Counted from the stretch's first letter, positions 35,197-44,584 are shown. The stretch is 64,000 bases of DNA from an uncultured Cohaesibacter sp. (GCF_963676485.1 NZ_OY781114.1:2806501-2870500); one strand, 5' to 3'. Notes: a model not told the origin generated them from the sequence alone. Numbers and translations: made by a program.

Positions 35197-36155
35197 CGCC
35201 ACAAGAATATGCTTTCTTGCAGGGCTTCTTGAAAGAAAAATCGGGCTTGGTACTCTCGAATGATAAGCAATATCTGATCGAGAGCCGCTTGATGCCGATT
35301 GCGCGTAAGGCTGGCTTGCAGTCCATCAGCGAGCTGATCGGCAAGCTGAGGGGATTTGGCGACCGGACTTTGCAGACGGCCGTGGTCGAAGCGATGACCA
35401 CCAATGAATCTTTCTTCTTTCGCGATAAGACACCTTTCGAGCATTTCGTTGATACGATTGTGCCCCATTTGGTCGAGACCCGGAAACGGGGGCGTGTGCG
35501 CATCTGGTGTGCTGCGGCCTCTACGGGGCAGGAACCTTATTCTCTGGCCATGAGCCTTAAGGAAAATGCCTCGAAATTGGGTGGCTTGAGCTTTGAGATC
35601 ATCGCGACTGATATTTCTCAAGAGGTGTTGGAAAAGGCGAAGGCCGGTTTCTACAGCCAGTTTGAAGTTCAGCGCGGATTGCCTGTCCAGCTATTGCTGA
35701 AATACTTCACCCAGCATGGGGAAATGTGGCAAATCGCTCCCGAAATCCGCTCCATGGTAAATTACAAGCCGTTCAATCTTCTGGAGAGCTTCTCCTCTAT
35801 GGGGCAGTTTGATGTGATCTTTTGCCGCAATGTGCTGATCTACTTCGATCAGGCAACCAAGACCGACATCATGCAGAGGCTGGCAAAGCAGATGCCTGAT
35901 GATGGATATTTGCTGCTTGGCGCTGCGGAAACCGTCGTTGGCTTGACAAACGCCTTTCAGGCGGTGCCTGGCAAGCGTGGCCTTTACTGCAACGCGCGCG
36001 GTGCTGCCGGAAAAACAGCCGGATCGGCGCAGCCCAAGATTGCTGTCGGGCAAAGTGCCTTCGGATCTCGTGCCTTGGGAGCGAGCCCAACCGCTGCAAA
36101 GCCGACTGCGTTCTCCTCTTCGCGTTTGTCCAGCATTCCTGGTGGCCGCAAGTAA
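35193..36155 (+). CDS. cheR: Chemotaxis receptor methyltransferase CheR
   Basis: 320 residues, the all-helical N-domain followed by the SAM-dependent methyltransferase fold (RIWCAAASTGQEPYSLAM, then IIATDISQEVLEKAKAG, and FDVIFCRNVLIYFD). A C-terminal Ala/Ser-rich tail of about 45 residues extends past the enzyme core. Last gene of the che operon; ATGA overlap with cheB. Confidence 0.94.
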   Translation: MTPQEYAFLQGFLKEKSGLVLSNDKQYLIESRLMPIARKAGLQSISELIGKLRGFGDRTLQTAVVEAMTTNESFFFRDKTPFEHFVDTIVPHLVETRKRGRVRIWCAAASTGQEPYSLAMSLKENASKLGGLSFEIIATDISQEVLEKAKAGFYSQFEVQRGLPVQLLLKYFTQHGEMWQIAPEIRSMVNYKPFNLLESFSSMGQFDVIFCRNVLIYFDQATKTDIMQRLAKQMPDDGYLLLGAAETVVGLTNAFQAVPGKRGLYCNARGAAGKTAGSAQPKIAVGQSAFGSRALGASPTAAKPTAFSSSRLSSIPGGRK

Positions 36156-36210
36156 GCTGGTAGGCTTGCGCTTTCTTTGCAACCGGTTATCGGATTGCGC
36201 TTAAGAATCA

Positions 36211-36245
36211 AAAACCGCTCTGATTTTTATCAGGGCGGTTTTTTG
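36211..36245. terminator. che operon terminator
   Basis: AACCGCTCTGAT and ATCAGGGCGGTT form a long stem with one G-T pair around a TTTT loop, followed by TTTTT. The complement ends in T-rich sequence too, so it can work both ways. Confidence 0.85.
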
Positions 36246-36303
36246 TGTTTCGGTGGTGCCGATGTGTGCTTTGGCAAGAAGGGGAGGGTATCTCAGCCAA
36301 AGG

Positions 36304-36331
36304 AAAAGCCGCCCGAGGAGGCGGCTTTTTC
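36304..36331. terminator. Second bidirectional terminator before ctrA
   Basis: AAAAGCCGCC pairs with GGCGGCTTTT around a short loop, with TTTT on both strands. It probably ends the ctrA transcript coming from the right and backs up the che terminator. Confidence 0.8.
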
Positions 36332-36409
36332 TAAAGAGGATATGGATTTGCAACACCGATCATGAGCCTGGCATTTGGCGGCCTGACTTGATCAGTCTTC
36401 AGTGTCTTT

Positions 36410-37111
36410 TCAGGCGCTCTCTCGCATACCCTCTTCGTCTGGTTCGCGCAGCACATAGCCACGGCCCCATACGGTTTCGATATAATTTCGACCACCGGTT
36501 GCCGTTGCGAGCTTTTTGCGCAGTTTACAGATGAACACGTCGATAATTTTCAACTCTGGTTCATCCATGCCACCATAAAGATGGTTCAGGAACATCTCTT
36601 TGGTGAGGGTTGTTCCCTTGCGCAGGCTCAAAAGCTCAAGCATCTGGTATTCTTTGCCTGTCAGATGGACGCGCTGACCTTCCACTTCGACGGTCTTGGT
36701 GTCGAGGTTTACGGTCAACTCGCCAGTCGTGATAACAGACTGTGCGTGGCCCTTCGAGCGTCTTACGATCGCGTGAATGCGGGCTACCAGCTCATCCTTG
36801 TGGAATGGCTTGGTCATGTAGTCATCTGCACCGAAGCCTAGCCCACGAACCTTGTCCTCAATGCCGGCCAGACCGGAAAGGATAAGGATCGGAGTTTTCA
36901 CCTTGGACACACGCAGAGTACGAAGCACTTCGTACCCGCTCATATCCGGCAGGTTCAAGTCCAGTAGAATTATGTCGTAGTCATACAGCTTACCAAGGTC
37001 AATGCCTTCTTCACCGAGATCGGTTGTGTAGACATTGAAGCTTTCAGACTTGAGCATCAACTCGATGCTCTGTGCTGTGGCGCCGTCATCCTCAATTAGC
37101 AAAACGCGCAT
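36410..37111 (-). CDS. ctrA: Cell-cycle response regulator CtrA
   Basis: 233 residues from ATG 37111; the frame runs 13 codons further but [11 protein letters not shown] is the canonical start. Phospho-acceptor D51 ([12 protein letters not shown]) and an OmpR-type winged helix ([24 protein letters not shown]) match CtrA of alphaproteobacteria. It is the master regulator that binds TTAA-N7-TTAA boxes, including two found upstream of fliF here. Phosphate would reach it through ChpT. It is divergent from fliI. Confidence 0.95.
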   Translation of the reverse strand: MRVLLIEDDGATAQSIELMLKSESFNVYTTDLGEEGIDLGKLYDYDIILLDLNLPDMSGYEVLRTLRVSKVKTPILILSGLAGIEDKVRGLGFGADDYMTKPFHKDELVARIHAIVRRSKGHAQSVITTGELTVNLDTKTVEVEGQRVHLTGKEYQMLELLSLRKGTTLTKEMFLNHLYGGMDEPELKIIDVFICKLRKKLATATGGRNYIETVWGRGYVLREPDEEGMRESA

Positions 37112-37288
37112 GCCAATCCTCTTTGTTTGCCTATTCTGGGCTCGGAGCAATCTGCAGGGTCGCAGCCGACAAGAACCAAATTTTTAACCCAGATTCCGAG
37201 GCTAGTACATAATGGTTAACAAATACTGATTCCACTGCGCAAGCCTGTCGTTGGAACTTCACAAAGAAAAGTGATATCCCATTGAATC

Positions 37289-37307
37289 CTAGGAAAATTG
37301 TTCCCAG
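37289..37307. repeat. CTAGG-N9-CCTAG-type palindrome, copy 1 (one mismatch)
   Basis: CTAGG at 37289-37293, nine AT-rich bases, then CCCAG at 37303-37307 (one mismatch to CCTAG). It lies between divergent ctrA and fliI and matches the exact copies at 37383 and 48424. Confidence 0.6.
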
Positions 37308-37382
37308 TACCAGACGTAAAGTTTCACATTAAGGAAAATTATTAAGTGATACTGTTAATCTGGCTCAGTCGGTTTTGACCTA

Positions 37383-37401
37383 CTAGGAAGATTTTCCCTA
37401 G
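37383..37401. repeat. CTAGG-N9-CCTAG palindrome, copy 2 (exact)
   Basis: CTAGG (37383-37387), nine bases, CCTAG (37397-37401), 79 bases before the fliI start. A further half site CTAGG begins at 37410 with TAACC at the expected partner position. Spacing of about two helical turns between half-site centres suits a dimeric protein. The regulator is unknown. Confidence 0.75.
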
Positions 37402-37479
37402 CAAACCCACTAGGAATAATAATTAACCAATCGGGTAAACGAATCATTACCATGGAAAAGAATTATTAAAGGCTTGGCA

Positions 37480-38820
37480 ATGGTACAGGAACTGATCAGT
37501 AAACTGGAGGACATAAACCCGCGGCATGCATTTGGCCGGGTTGCGTCGATTCAGGGCCATCTGGTGGAAGTGGTGGGGCCTCTCTTCGAGATGAGCGTGG
37601 GCTCCATGCTGCATATACATGTGGACGGACGGGAGCCGATCAAATGCGAGGTGGTTGGCTTTTCCTCTGATCGAGCTCTTTGTCTCCCCTATTCGGAGTT
37701 GGACGGGATTCGACTCGGAAGTCGGGCCGAGCTGCATGGACCCGCAGTTGTTCGCCCCACGAAAGACTGGCTGGGGCGCATGATCAATGCGTTTGGCGAG
37801 CCGATCGATGGCAAGGGGCCTTTGGGGCGCGGGCATGATGCCGTATCCTTGCGTGGGAAGCCTCCAGCGGCGCACAAGCGCATGCGCGTGGGTGGGCCTA
37901 TGGATCTTGGGGTGCGGGCGCTTAATACCTTTGTGACGCTTTGTGAGGGCCAGCGTATGGGTATCTTTGCGGGCTCGGGTGTTGGCAAGTCGGTTCTGCT
38001 CTCCATGTTGGCGCGCAACGCCAGTTCCCAGGTCAATATCATCGGGCTCATCGGTGAACGTGGACGTGAGGTGCAGGAATTCGTCGAGGATGATCTGGGC
38101 GAAGAGGGGCTCAAGCGCTCGATCGTGGTGGTGGCTACATCCGACGAAATGGCCCTTATGCGCCGCCAGGCAGCCTATCTGACGCTGGCCCTTTCCGAAT
38201 TTTACCGAAAGCAGGGCAAGCAGGTTCTCTGCATGATGGATTCGGTAACACGCTTTGCACAGGCGCAGCGCGAAATCGGTCTGGCAGCCGGAGAACCGCC
38301 GACTTCCAAGGGATATACCCCCACAGTTTTCGCAGAATTGCCCAAATTGTTGGAAAGAGCGGGGCCTGGAGAAAAAAATGAGGGGGCCGTTACAGGTCTT
38401 TTTACTGTTTTGGTGGAAGGTGATAATCACAATGAGCCTGTAGCGGATGCTGTCCGTGGTATTCTGGATGGACATATCGTTATGGAAAGGGCCATTGCTG
38501 AGAGGGGAAGGTACCCGGCGATTAACATTTTGAAATCTGTTTCGCGTACACTCCCCAAGGCTGCCGATCCGGCCTTCTGGCCTGATGTGCTAAAGGCTCG
38601 GCAATTTATGGCGACCTATTCGGATATGGAAGAGTTGATCCGGTTGGGAGCCTATAAACAGGGAAGCGATCCAAATGTGGATTTGGCTATCGCTCTTCAT
38701 GAACCGCTGGAAACCTTCCTTACACAAAATAAGGGGGAGGCCACCAGCATCGAAGAGGGATACCAGGCGTTACAGTCCATTTTGGGAACGCAGACCGCAA
38801 CGGGTAATTCGGGGCTTTAA
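37480..38820 (+). CDS. fliI: Flagellar export ATPase FliI
   Basis: 446 residues, related to F1-ATPase beta. Walker A is [10 protein letters not shown], and the flanking [13 protein letters not shown] and [22 protein letters not shown] are specific to the FliI/type III ATPases. It energises flagellar protein export with FliH and FliJ. The ATG at 37480 follows AAAGG. Its promoter lies in the region shared with ctrA. Confidence 0.95.
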   Translation: MVQELISKLEDINPRHAFGRVASIQGHLVEVVGPLFEMSVGSMLHIHVDGREPIKCEVVGFSSDRALCLPYSELDGIRLGSRAELHGPAVVRPTKDWLGRMINAFGEPIDGKGPLGRGHDAVSLRGKPPAAHKRMRVGGPMDLGVRALNTFVTLCEGQRMGIFAGSGVGKSVLLSMLARNASSQVNIIGLIGERGREVQEFVEDDLGEEGLKRSIVVVATSDEMALMRRQAAYLTLALSEFYRKQGKQVLCMMDSVTRFAQAQREIGLAAGEPPTSKGYTPTVFAELPKLLERAGPGEKNEGAVTGLFTVLVEGDNHNEPVADAVRGILDGHIVMERAIAERGRYPAINILKSVSRTLPKAADPAFWPDVLKARQFMATYSDMEELIRLGAYKQGSDPNVDLAIALHEPLETFLTQNKGEATSIEEGYQALQSILGTQTATGNSGL

Positions 38821-38833
38821 GGAGTATTGAGTA

Positions 38834-39247
38834 ATGAAGTCGCGTGAAAGTCTTATTCGCCTGAAACGGTTTCAAGTCGATGAAAAACGTCGTCAGGTCG
38901 GGCAGATTGAATTGATGGTCACTGAGTTTGAAGGCATGATCCGTGACCTCGATGCGCAGATTGCCGTCGAGGAGGAGAAGGCCGGCATCAGTGATATTGC
39001 CCATTTCGCCTATCCAACCTTTGCGAAAGCTGCCATTCAGCGCAAGGAAAATCTGCAGGTTTCGATCGATGATCTGAACGAACAGCTGGAACGGGCGCAG
39101 GATCAGCTGCGTGAAGCTGTTGCCGAGATGAAAAAGGTCGAAATGCTTGAAGAGCGCGATCATCATCGCGAACAGGCCGCACGAGATCAGGCCGAGCAGG
39201 ACGAACTTGATGATTTCGCGATGATTGGTCATCGCCGAGGCCACTAG
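38834..39247 (+). CDS. fliJ: Flagellar export chaperone FliJ
   Basis: 137 residues, almost entirely helical coiled coil (LIRLKRFQVDEKRRQVGQIE, then a late Glu/Lys-rich helix), as expected of FliJ, the stalk-like subunit of the export ATPase. It starts 13 bases after fliI, with AAGGAG as ribosome site, which supports the assignment more than sequence alone. Confidence 0.85.
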   Translation: MKSRESLIRLKRFQVDEKRRQVGQIELMVTEFEGMIRDLDAQIAVEEEKAGISDIAHFAYPTFAKAAIQRKENLQVSIDDLNEQLERAQDQLREAVAEMKKVEMLEERDHHREQAARDQAEQDELDDFAMIGHRRGH

Positions 39248-39466
39248 CTCGGTCCGTCGAATCAAGGTTCCAGAGCCTTGGACTCCTCCTTTTATGGTAG
39301 GGGCCGTGCGCTCTTGCATACTCCTTTACCGGATTTGTCTCCATTCATTGGCAAATCCGGGCCCTATTTGTGATTTTGTCACATATGGACCTTCTGAGTG
39401 GTGGCCTCCTGTCCGGTTATCGGGTAAAGCTGACGCTGCATCCATCTCACAAGCATCAGTTTCCCA

Positions 39467-40003
39467 ATGGCAAAAATCGCTCTTTACTTCGTTAGCCAGG
39501 ATGGCCAGACGAAGAAAATCGCCCACACGCTTTCCAATCATCTTACAAATCTGTCCCATCAGGTCACGGTGTTTGACCTGAAGAGCAATGCTGTTTCGGC
39601 TTCGGATATCGAGGCGGCGGATCTGGTGATCGTGCTTGCTGCGATCCGTTACGGCTTGCATCTCAAGCCTGCGGAGCTGTTTCTCAAGGCAAATGGGGAT
39701 AAGCTGTGCAAGAAACCGCTGGTGATGCTATCGGTCAATCTCACCGCCCGCAAGCCGCACAAGCGGTCTATCGAACATAGCGTCTATCTGCAAAAATGGC
39801 TCAAGCGCCATCCGCTCAATCCGAAAATTGTTCGGGCTATCGCCGGAAAGCTCGATTATCCCAGATACCGCTTTTTTGACCGCTTCATGATTCAACTGAT
39901 CATGCGGATCACCAAGGGGCCGACCGATCCGAGCCTGACGATCGAGTATACGGACTGGGATCAGGTAAAAGAGCTGGCCGAAGAGATCTCCCTGCTTGTA
40001 TAA
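39467..40003 (+). CDS. hemG: HemG-type menaquinone-dependent protoporphyrinogen oxidase
   Basis: 178 residues with the long-chain flavodoxin fold: ALYFVSQDGQTKKIA as the FMN phosphate loop, then ADLVIVLAAIRYGLH and LSVNLTARKPHK as in E. coli HemG (181 residues). It would oxidise protoporphyrinogen IX to protoporphyrin IX in haem synthesis. Most alphaproteobacteria use HemJ, so this gene is unusual here. A general flavodoxin-like reductase is the alternative. Confidence 0.82.
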   Translation: MAKIALYFVSQDGQTKKIAHTLSNHLTNLSHQVTVFDLKSNAVSASDIEAADLVIVLAAIRYGLHLKPAELFLKANGDKLCKKPLVMLSVNLTARKPHKRSIEHSVYLQKWLKRHPLNPKIVRAIAGKLDYPRYRFFDRFMIQLIMRITKGPTDPSLTIEYTDWDQVKELAEEISLLV

Positions 40004-40078
40004 GGGGATTTCAGCGCAAGGACACTGGGCGCGTGCTGAGTATACTGTGCCCTGTTTCTTCTAGTCGGGAGCCCATTT

Positions 40079-40513
40079 GTGAGATCTTTCCTTCTGCCGA
40101 TCCTGTTGGCGATAGCTGCCTTTTCCTTCGGTCTAGGCCTTACATTGCCGTTGGTTTCCCTCGACAAGCTGCTTTTCTTCACTGAAACTCCGTCGCTGAC
40201 GACCATTATTACAGGCCTCTGGGAGCAGGAAGAGCGGGTTCTGGCTCTGGTGATCCTGGCTTTCTCGGTGCTTTTGCCCGCGGTCAAGATCCTGCTGTTG
40301 CATATTGCCGTCTACAGGGGCAGGAAATCGCGCTCTCTTGCGGTGCTCTCCGTGGTGAGTAAATGGTCCATGATGGACGTGCTTCTTGTGGCGCTGGTCA
40401 TCTTTTCGGCCAAGACAAGTGGCCTTGCAACGGCTTCTGCCATGCCCGGAATCTGGTTCTACGGAGCCGCAACACTGGCCTCGGTCGTGGCCTCTGTCAT
40501 GGTCCGAAAATAG
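40079..40513 (+). CDS. PqiA-domain membrane protein
   Basis: 144 residues, four membrane helices. The signature VSKWSMMDVLLVALVIFSAK matches the paraquat-inducible protein A domain. E. coli PqiA has two such domains; here there is one. It starts with GTG at 40079 behind GGGAG. PqiA-like proteins are linked to membrane lipid transport with MCE proteins; no MCE gene is nearby. Confidence 0.82.
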   Translation: MRSFLLPILLAIAAFSFGLGLTLPLVSLDKLLFFTETPSLTTIITGLWEQEERVLALVILAFSVLLPAVKILLLHIAVYRGRKSRSLAVLSVVSKWSMMDVLLVALVIFSAKTSGLATASAMPGIWFYGAATLASVVASVMVRK

Positions 40514-40610
40514 CCGTCAAAAGGCCCCAATGGTTACTATTTGGCGCTGTTTGTTAAGTGGCCAATTCGCAAAAAGCCGCAGTGTAGATTTCGCCTTTTG
40601 GTCCGCTGTG

Positions 40611-42776
40611 TCAAATTGATCCAACAGTCTTAAGGCGGACCCGCGTATGAACCTCATTCTGGCTCAGAACTGTGGTGTGTGCCCGGAACCGTTCGATGAT
40701 GGAGCGGACATAGGGACGGATCGCCGGAGACGTTAACAGCACGGGGATTTCTCCCATTTGCGCGGCATCTTCATAACCATCGCGCACCAGCCCGACGAAC
40801 TCTTGCAATTTGCTCGGTGCCATGGCCAGCTGCTTCTCGTCGCCCTCGCCAATAAGGGCGCTTCCGAATTCCCGCTCCCATTTGGGTGAAAGGGTCAGGA
40901 TGGGCAGATAGCCTCCGGGGGCCTGATTGCTGGCGCAGATCTGCAAGGACAGTCGCCGGCGCACATGTTCCGTCATGGTCTGGATGGAGCGGGTGAAGCC
41001 CGAGGCATCGGCTATGCCTTCCAGAATCGCGGACAGATCGCGAATGGAAATCCGCTCGGCCAGAAGGGACTGAAGCACGCGCTGGATACCGGAAATGGTG
41101 ATCTGGCCCGGAACGATATCGTCGATGAGCTTTTTCTGCTCTGCAGGCAGTTCGTCCAGCAATCCCTGAACGACTGCGTAGGAGAGCAACTCGCCCATGT
41201 TGGCCTTGATGATTTCGGTCAGATGCGTGGAAATGACCGTGGCCGGATCGACAACCGTCAGGCCCAGGATTGCAGCCTCTTCGCGCAAGGAGCCATCAAT
41301 CCAGACGGCAGGCAGGCCGAATGTCGGTTCTTGCGTTTTGATGCCCGGCAGGGAAATGTCTGCGCCGGTCGGATCCATGGTCATGAACTGGTTCGGATAG
41401 ACCACGCCGCGCCCGACTTCGACTTCCTTGACCTTGAGCACATAATCGTTGGCTTGCAGCTGGACATTATCCATGATGCGCACTGCAGGCATGATGAAGC
41501 CCATTTCGGAAGCCAACTGTCGACGCAACGCCTTGATCTGGTCGGTGAGTGCTTGTGAGGCATTGCCATTGGCCATGCTGATCAGGCCATAGCCCAGCTC
41601 GAGGCGCAATTCGTCCATCTTGAGCACTTCGCTGATCGGCTCTTCCTTCGGCGGTCCGGCTTCTTTCAGCTCCTGCTGTTTCTTCTCGATGACTTCCTTG
41701 AGTGCCTCTTGTTTGTGTTTCTGGCTGGCCTTGTAGGACAGATAGCCAGCACCAACACCGAGGGTCATGAAGGGGATAAGCGGCATGCCGGGCAGGAAGG
41801 CCATAACGATCATGACAGCCGATGACATGCCCAGAGCTTTCGGGTAGCCCGAAAGCTGATTGACGAGGGCCCGGTCGGCAGAGCCGCTCACACCGGCCTT
41901 GGAAACCAGAATACCTGCTGCGGTCGAAACGATCAGCGCCGGGATCTGGGAAACCAGACCATCGCCGATGGTCAGCAGCGTGTAGGACTGGGCTGCATCC
42001 GAAAAAGCCATATCCATCTGCGCAACGCCGATGATGATGCCGCCGAGCACATTGATGAATGTAATGATGAGACCGGCGATGGCATCACCGCGCACAAACT
42101 TGCTGGCACCATCCATGGCACCGAAGAAGGTGCTTTCGTCAGACAGATCCTTACGGCGCTTCTTGGCCTCTTCCTCATTGATGAGGCCTGCGGAAAGGTC
42201 CGCATCAATGGCCATCTGCTTGCCGGGCATGGCGTCCAGAGTGAAGCGGGCGGCAACCTCTGCGATACGGCCAGAACCCTTGGTGATAACCACGAAGTTC
42301 ACTGTGACAAGAATGGCAAAGACAATGACGCCGATAACAAAGTTGCCGCGGGTGACAAAGCTGCCAAACGCCTGAATGACGTTGCCCGCAGCGCCGGGGC
42401 CTTCGTGGCCATAGGCCAGAATGAGACGCGTTGATGCCAGGTTCAGTGCCAGACGCAGCATCGTGGAAACCAGCAGGATCGTCGGGAAAGACGAAAATTC
42501 CAGTGGCGCCCTGATGAACAGCGAGGTCATCAGAATGAGCACCGAAAAGATGATCGAGATTGCCAGAAACATATCCATGAAGGCAGATGGCAACGGCAGG
42601 ATCATGACCACAAGGATGGTCATAACGCCGATGGCGAGCCCCAGATCACCATTCCTGAGGAAGGTGATAACATTGCTCAGCTGGCCGAGCGGCGACACTC
42701 CCCGAAAAGCATCCGCTGCCGGGGCTTCTGTGGCGCTCGCTGGTTCCGTCGTCACTGTTGCGTCTGCATCACTCAT
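40611..42776 (-). CDS. flhA: Flagellar export gate protein FlhA
   Basis: 721 residues. The first 350 hold about eight membrane helices and the conserved FHIPEP-type region (LDAMPGKQMAIDADLSAGLI, EEAKKRR, AMDGASKFVRGDAIAGLI); the remainder is the cytoplasmic nonamer domain. It forms the export gate with FlhB. It is last in the fliF operon, 78 bases after flbD. Confidence 0.95.
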   Translation of the reverse strand: MSDADATVTTEPASATEAPAADAFRGVSPLGQLSNVITFLRNGDLGLAIGVMTILVVMILPLPSAFMDMFLAISIIFSVLILMTSLFIRAPLEFSSFPTILLVSTMLRLALNLASTRLILAYGHEGPGAAGNVIQAFGSFVTRGNFVIGVIVFAILVTVNFVVITKGSGRIAEVAARFTLDAMPGKQMAIDADLSAGLINEEEAKKRRKDLSDESTFFGAMDGASKFVRGDAIAGLIITFINVLGGIIIGVAQMDMAFSDAAQSYTLLTIGDGLVSQIPALIVSTAAGILVSKAGVSGSADRALVNQLSGYPKALGMSSAVMIVMAFLPGMPLIPFMTLGVGAGYLSYKASQKHKQEALKEVIEKKQQELKEAGPPKEEPISEVLKMDELRLELGYGLISMANGNASQALTDQIKALRRQLASEMGFIMPAVRIMDNVQLQANDYVLKVKEVEVGRGVVYPNQFMTMDPTGADISLPGIKTQEPTFGLPAVWIDGSLREEAAILGLTVVDPATVISTHLTEIIKANMGELLSYAVVQGLLDELPAEQKKLIDDIVPGQITISGIQRVLQSLLAERISIRDLSAILEGIADASGFTRSIQTMTEHVRRRLSLQICASNQAPGGYLPILTLSPKWEREFGSALIGEGDEKQLAMAPSKLQEFVGLVRDGYEDAAQMGEIPVLLTSPAIRPYVRSIIERFRAHTTVLSQNEVHTRVRLKTVGSI

Positions 42777-42854
42777 TTTGAGGGTCCATCACAAGAAGGA
42801 TAGTCTGTGCATTTATCTCTTGATTCTTGGCAATTCCAAACGGGAGTTTGACAC

Positions 42855-44228
42855 TTATCCCGCTTGTCTGGCTTCACCCGGCTGAGGGATATCGGCCCCG
42901 TCGTCGGAATATTGCTTGAGCTTGTTGCGCAACGTGCGGATGGAGATGCCCAGAATGTTGGCGGCATGGGTGCGGTTGCCAAGGCAATGGTCCAGTGTGT
43001 CCAGGATCAGATCCTGTTCGACTTCCGCGACGGTGCGGCCAACGAGGGTGCGGGTTACGCCTTCTGCTGCGATAACGGCTTGTGCCGCAGGTCCGCTGGC
43101 CATCCCGATGATGGTGTCATCCATACGGCTGCCATCGGGCATGCGCAGGGCTTCTGCACCGATTTCCACGCCTGTTGCCAGAAGCACGGCGCGATGGATG
43201 GTGTTTTCCAGCTCACGCACGTTGCCCGGCCAGTTGTTGGCGTGCAGATGGCGATGACATTCTGCGCTCATCTTGCGCTGGGGCAGTCCGTTGGCCTGAG
43301 CGTATTTGTCGGCAAAATGGGCTGCCAGCAAATCAATGTCCTGCGGACGCTCGCGGAGCGGCGGGATCTGCAGATTGATGACATTGAGGCGGAACAGAAG
43401 GTCTTCGCGGAAGGTGCCTGCGCGGACTTCGTCGGCCAAATTGCGGTTTGAGGTGGCCAGAATGCGGATGTCGACCGGCACAGGCTTGGTGCCGCCCACC
43501 CGATCAATAACCCGTTCCTGAATGGCGCGCAGCAATTTTGCCTGCAGGCGGATATCCATTTCGGAAATCTCGTCCAGCAGCAGGGTGCCGCCGTTTGCTT
43601 CTTCGAATTTGCCGATGCGGCGGGCAACTGCGCCGGTGAAGGCGCCCTTTTCATGACCGAACAGTTCGGATTCCAGCAGATTGTCCGGAATGGCAGCGCA
43701 GTTGACCGAGACGAAGGGTTTCGTCGCCCGGCGGGAATGCTGGTGCAGGTGCCGCGCAAGGACTTCCTTGCCGGTGCCGCTTTCGCCGGTGATGAGAACG
43801 GATGCATCACTGGGGGCAATCTGGTTGGCCAGCTGCACAACATTGTTCATGGCCGGATCACGGTGAACCAGATCGCCCTGATCCTTGGAAACCGCTTCCA
43901 GAACCGCTGCAATGATTTCCGGATCTGGTGGAAGAGGAATATATTCCTTTGCGCCCGCACGAATGGCATTGACCGCTGCGCGGGCATCATTTTCCACGCC
44001 GCAGGCGATCACCGGAATGGTGATATGCTCTTCTTCAAGAGACTTGATCAGGGTGGCAATGTCGAGTCTGACGTCGATCATCATCAAATCCGCGCCACGC
44101 CCAGCACGCAGGTGGCTTATAGCCATTTGCGCGGTCTCGGCGTGGGAAACCTGAGCTCCACGGTCCAGAGCAATTTTAGTTGCTTGGGAAAGCTGACCAT
44201 TCAGGGTACCGGTAATAAGCAGGCGCAT
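42855..44228 (-). CDS. flbD: Sigma-54-dependent flagellar activator FlbD
   Basis: 457 residues. The N-terminal receiver is degenerate: D52 remains (MMIDVRLD), but the N-terminal acidic pair and the usual Lys-Pro pair (AKEYIPLPP) are missing. The AAA+ domain has GESGTGKEV, the sigma-54 contact loop GAFTGA and GGTLLLDEISEM. The C-terminus is a Fis-type helix-turn-helix (NRTHAANILGISIRTLRNKL). In Caulobacter FlbD sits in the same operon and activates late flagellar genes while repressing fliF. Confidence 0.92.
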   Translation of the reverse strand: MRLLITGTLNGQLSQATKIALDRGAQVSHAETAQMAISHLRAGRGADLMMIDVRLDIATLIKSLEEEHITIPVIACGVENDARAAVNAIRAGAKEYIPLPPDPEIIAAVLEAVSKDQGDLVHRDPAMNNVVQLANQIAPSDASVLITGESGTGKEVLARHLHQHSRRATKPFVSVNCAAIPDNLLESELFGHEKGAFTGAVARRIGKFEEANGGTLLLDEISEMDIRLQAKLLRAIQERVIDRVGGTKPVPVDIRILATSNRNLADEVRAGTFREDLLFRLNVINLQIPPLRERPQDIDLLAAHFADKYAQANGLPQRKMSAECHRHLHANNWPGNVRELENTIHRAVLLATGVEIGAEALRMPDGSRMDDTIIGMASGPAAQAVIAAEGVTRTLVGRTVAEVEQDLILDTLDHCLGNRTHAANILGISIRTLRNKLKQYSDDGADIPQPGEARQAG

Positions 44229-44242
44229 CTTTTTCTTCCAAC

Positions 44243-44584
44243 CTATTTTTCAGATTTGATGATTTCAGTCATGGTCACGCCGAGCTTCTCCTCGACGAGT
44301 ACGACTTCACCACGGGCAACAAGGCGTGAATTGACATAAATGTCTACGGCTTCACCGACCTTCCGGTCGAGTTCAAGCACATTGCCAACATCGAGTTCGA
44401 GCAATTCGCTCACTGGCATCTTGGCGCGTCCCAGAATGGCAGATACCTGCACGGGTACGTCAAAAACAGCTTCCAGATCGGCTGCATTCTTCTGATTTAC
44501 ATCCTCTGAAGAACCAGCATCGGCGATTGACTTGGCATTTTGTTCTTGCAAAGTGAGGCCTTCGTCTTGTTCATTTTCACTCAT
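44243..44584 (-). CDS. fliN: Flagellar switch protein FliN
   Basis: 113 residues: an acidic N-terminal stretch, then the SpoA/FliN domain (VPVQVSAILGRAKMPVSELL, GNVLELDRKVGEAVDIYVNS, LVARGEVVLVEEKLGVTMTE). Part of the C-ring. Its ATG overlaps the fliH stop (ATGA). Confidence 0.94.
   Translation of the reverse strand: MSENEQDEGLTLQEQNAKSIADAGSSEDVNQKNAADLEAVFDVPVQVSAILGRAKMPVSELLELDVGNVLELDRKVGEAVDIYVNSRLVARGEVVLVEEKLGVTMTEIIKSEK

Larger units (their letters stand above)
37192..37445. promoter_or_regulatory. Cluster of four GANTC (CcrM) sites upstream of ctrA/fliI
   Basis: GATTC at 37192 and 37228, GAATC at 37284 and 37441 fall within the ctrA-fliI intergenic region. By chance about one would be expected in this length. 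In Caulobacter, ctrA transcription depends on methylation at GANTC with GcrA, so a similar control is plausible. Confidence 0.5.

Noticed and set aside
37321-37358. TTAA pairs upstream of fliI as CtrA boxes
   Set aside because: The pairs are spaced by nine bases rather than seven, so they do not fit the CtrA consensus.
37447-38475. Long minus-strand open frame opposite fliI
   Set aside because: FliI is unambiguous; the antisense frame is His/Arg-rich without any domain.
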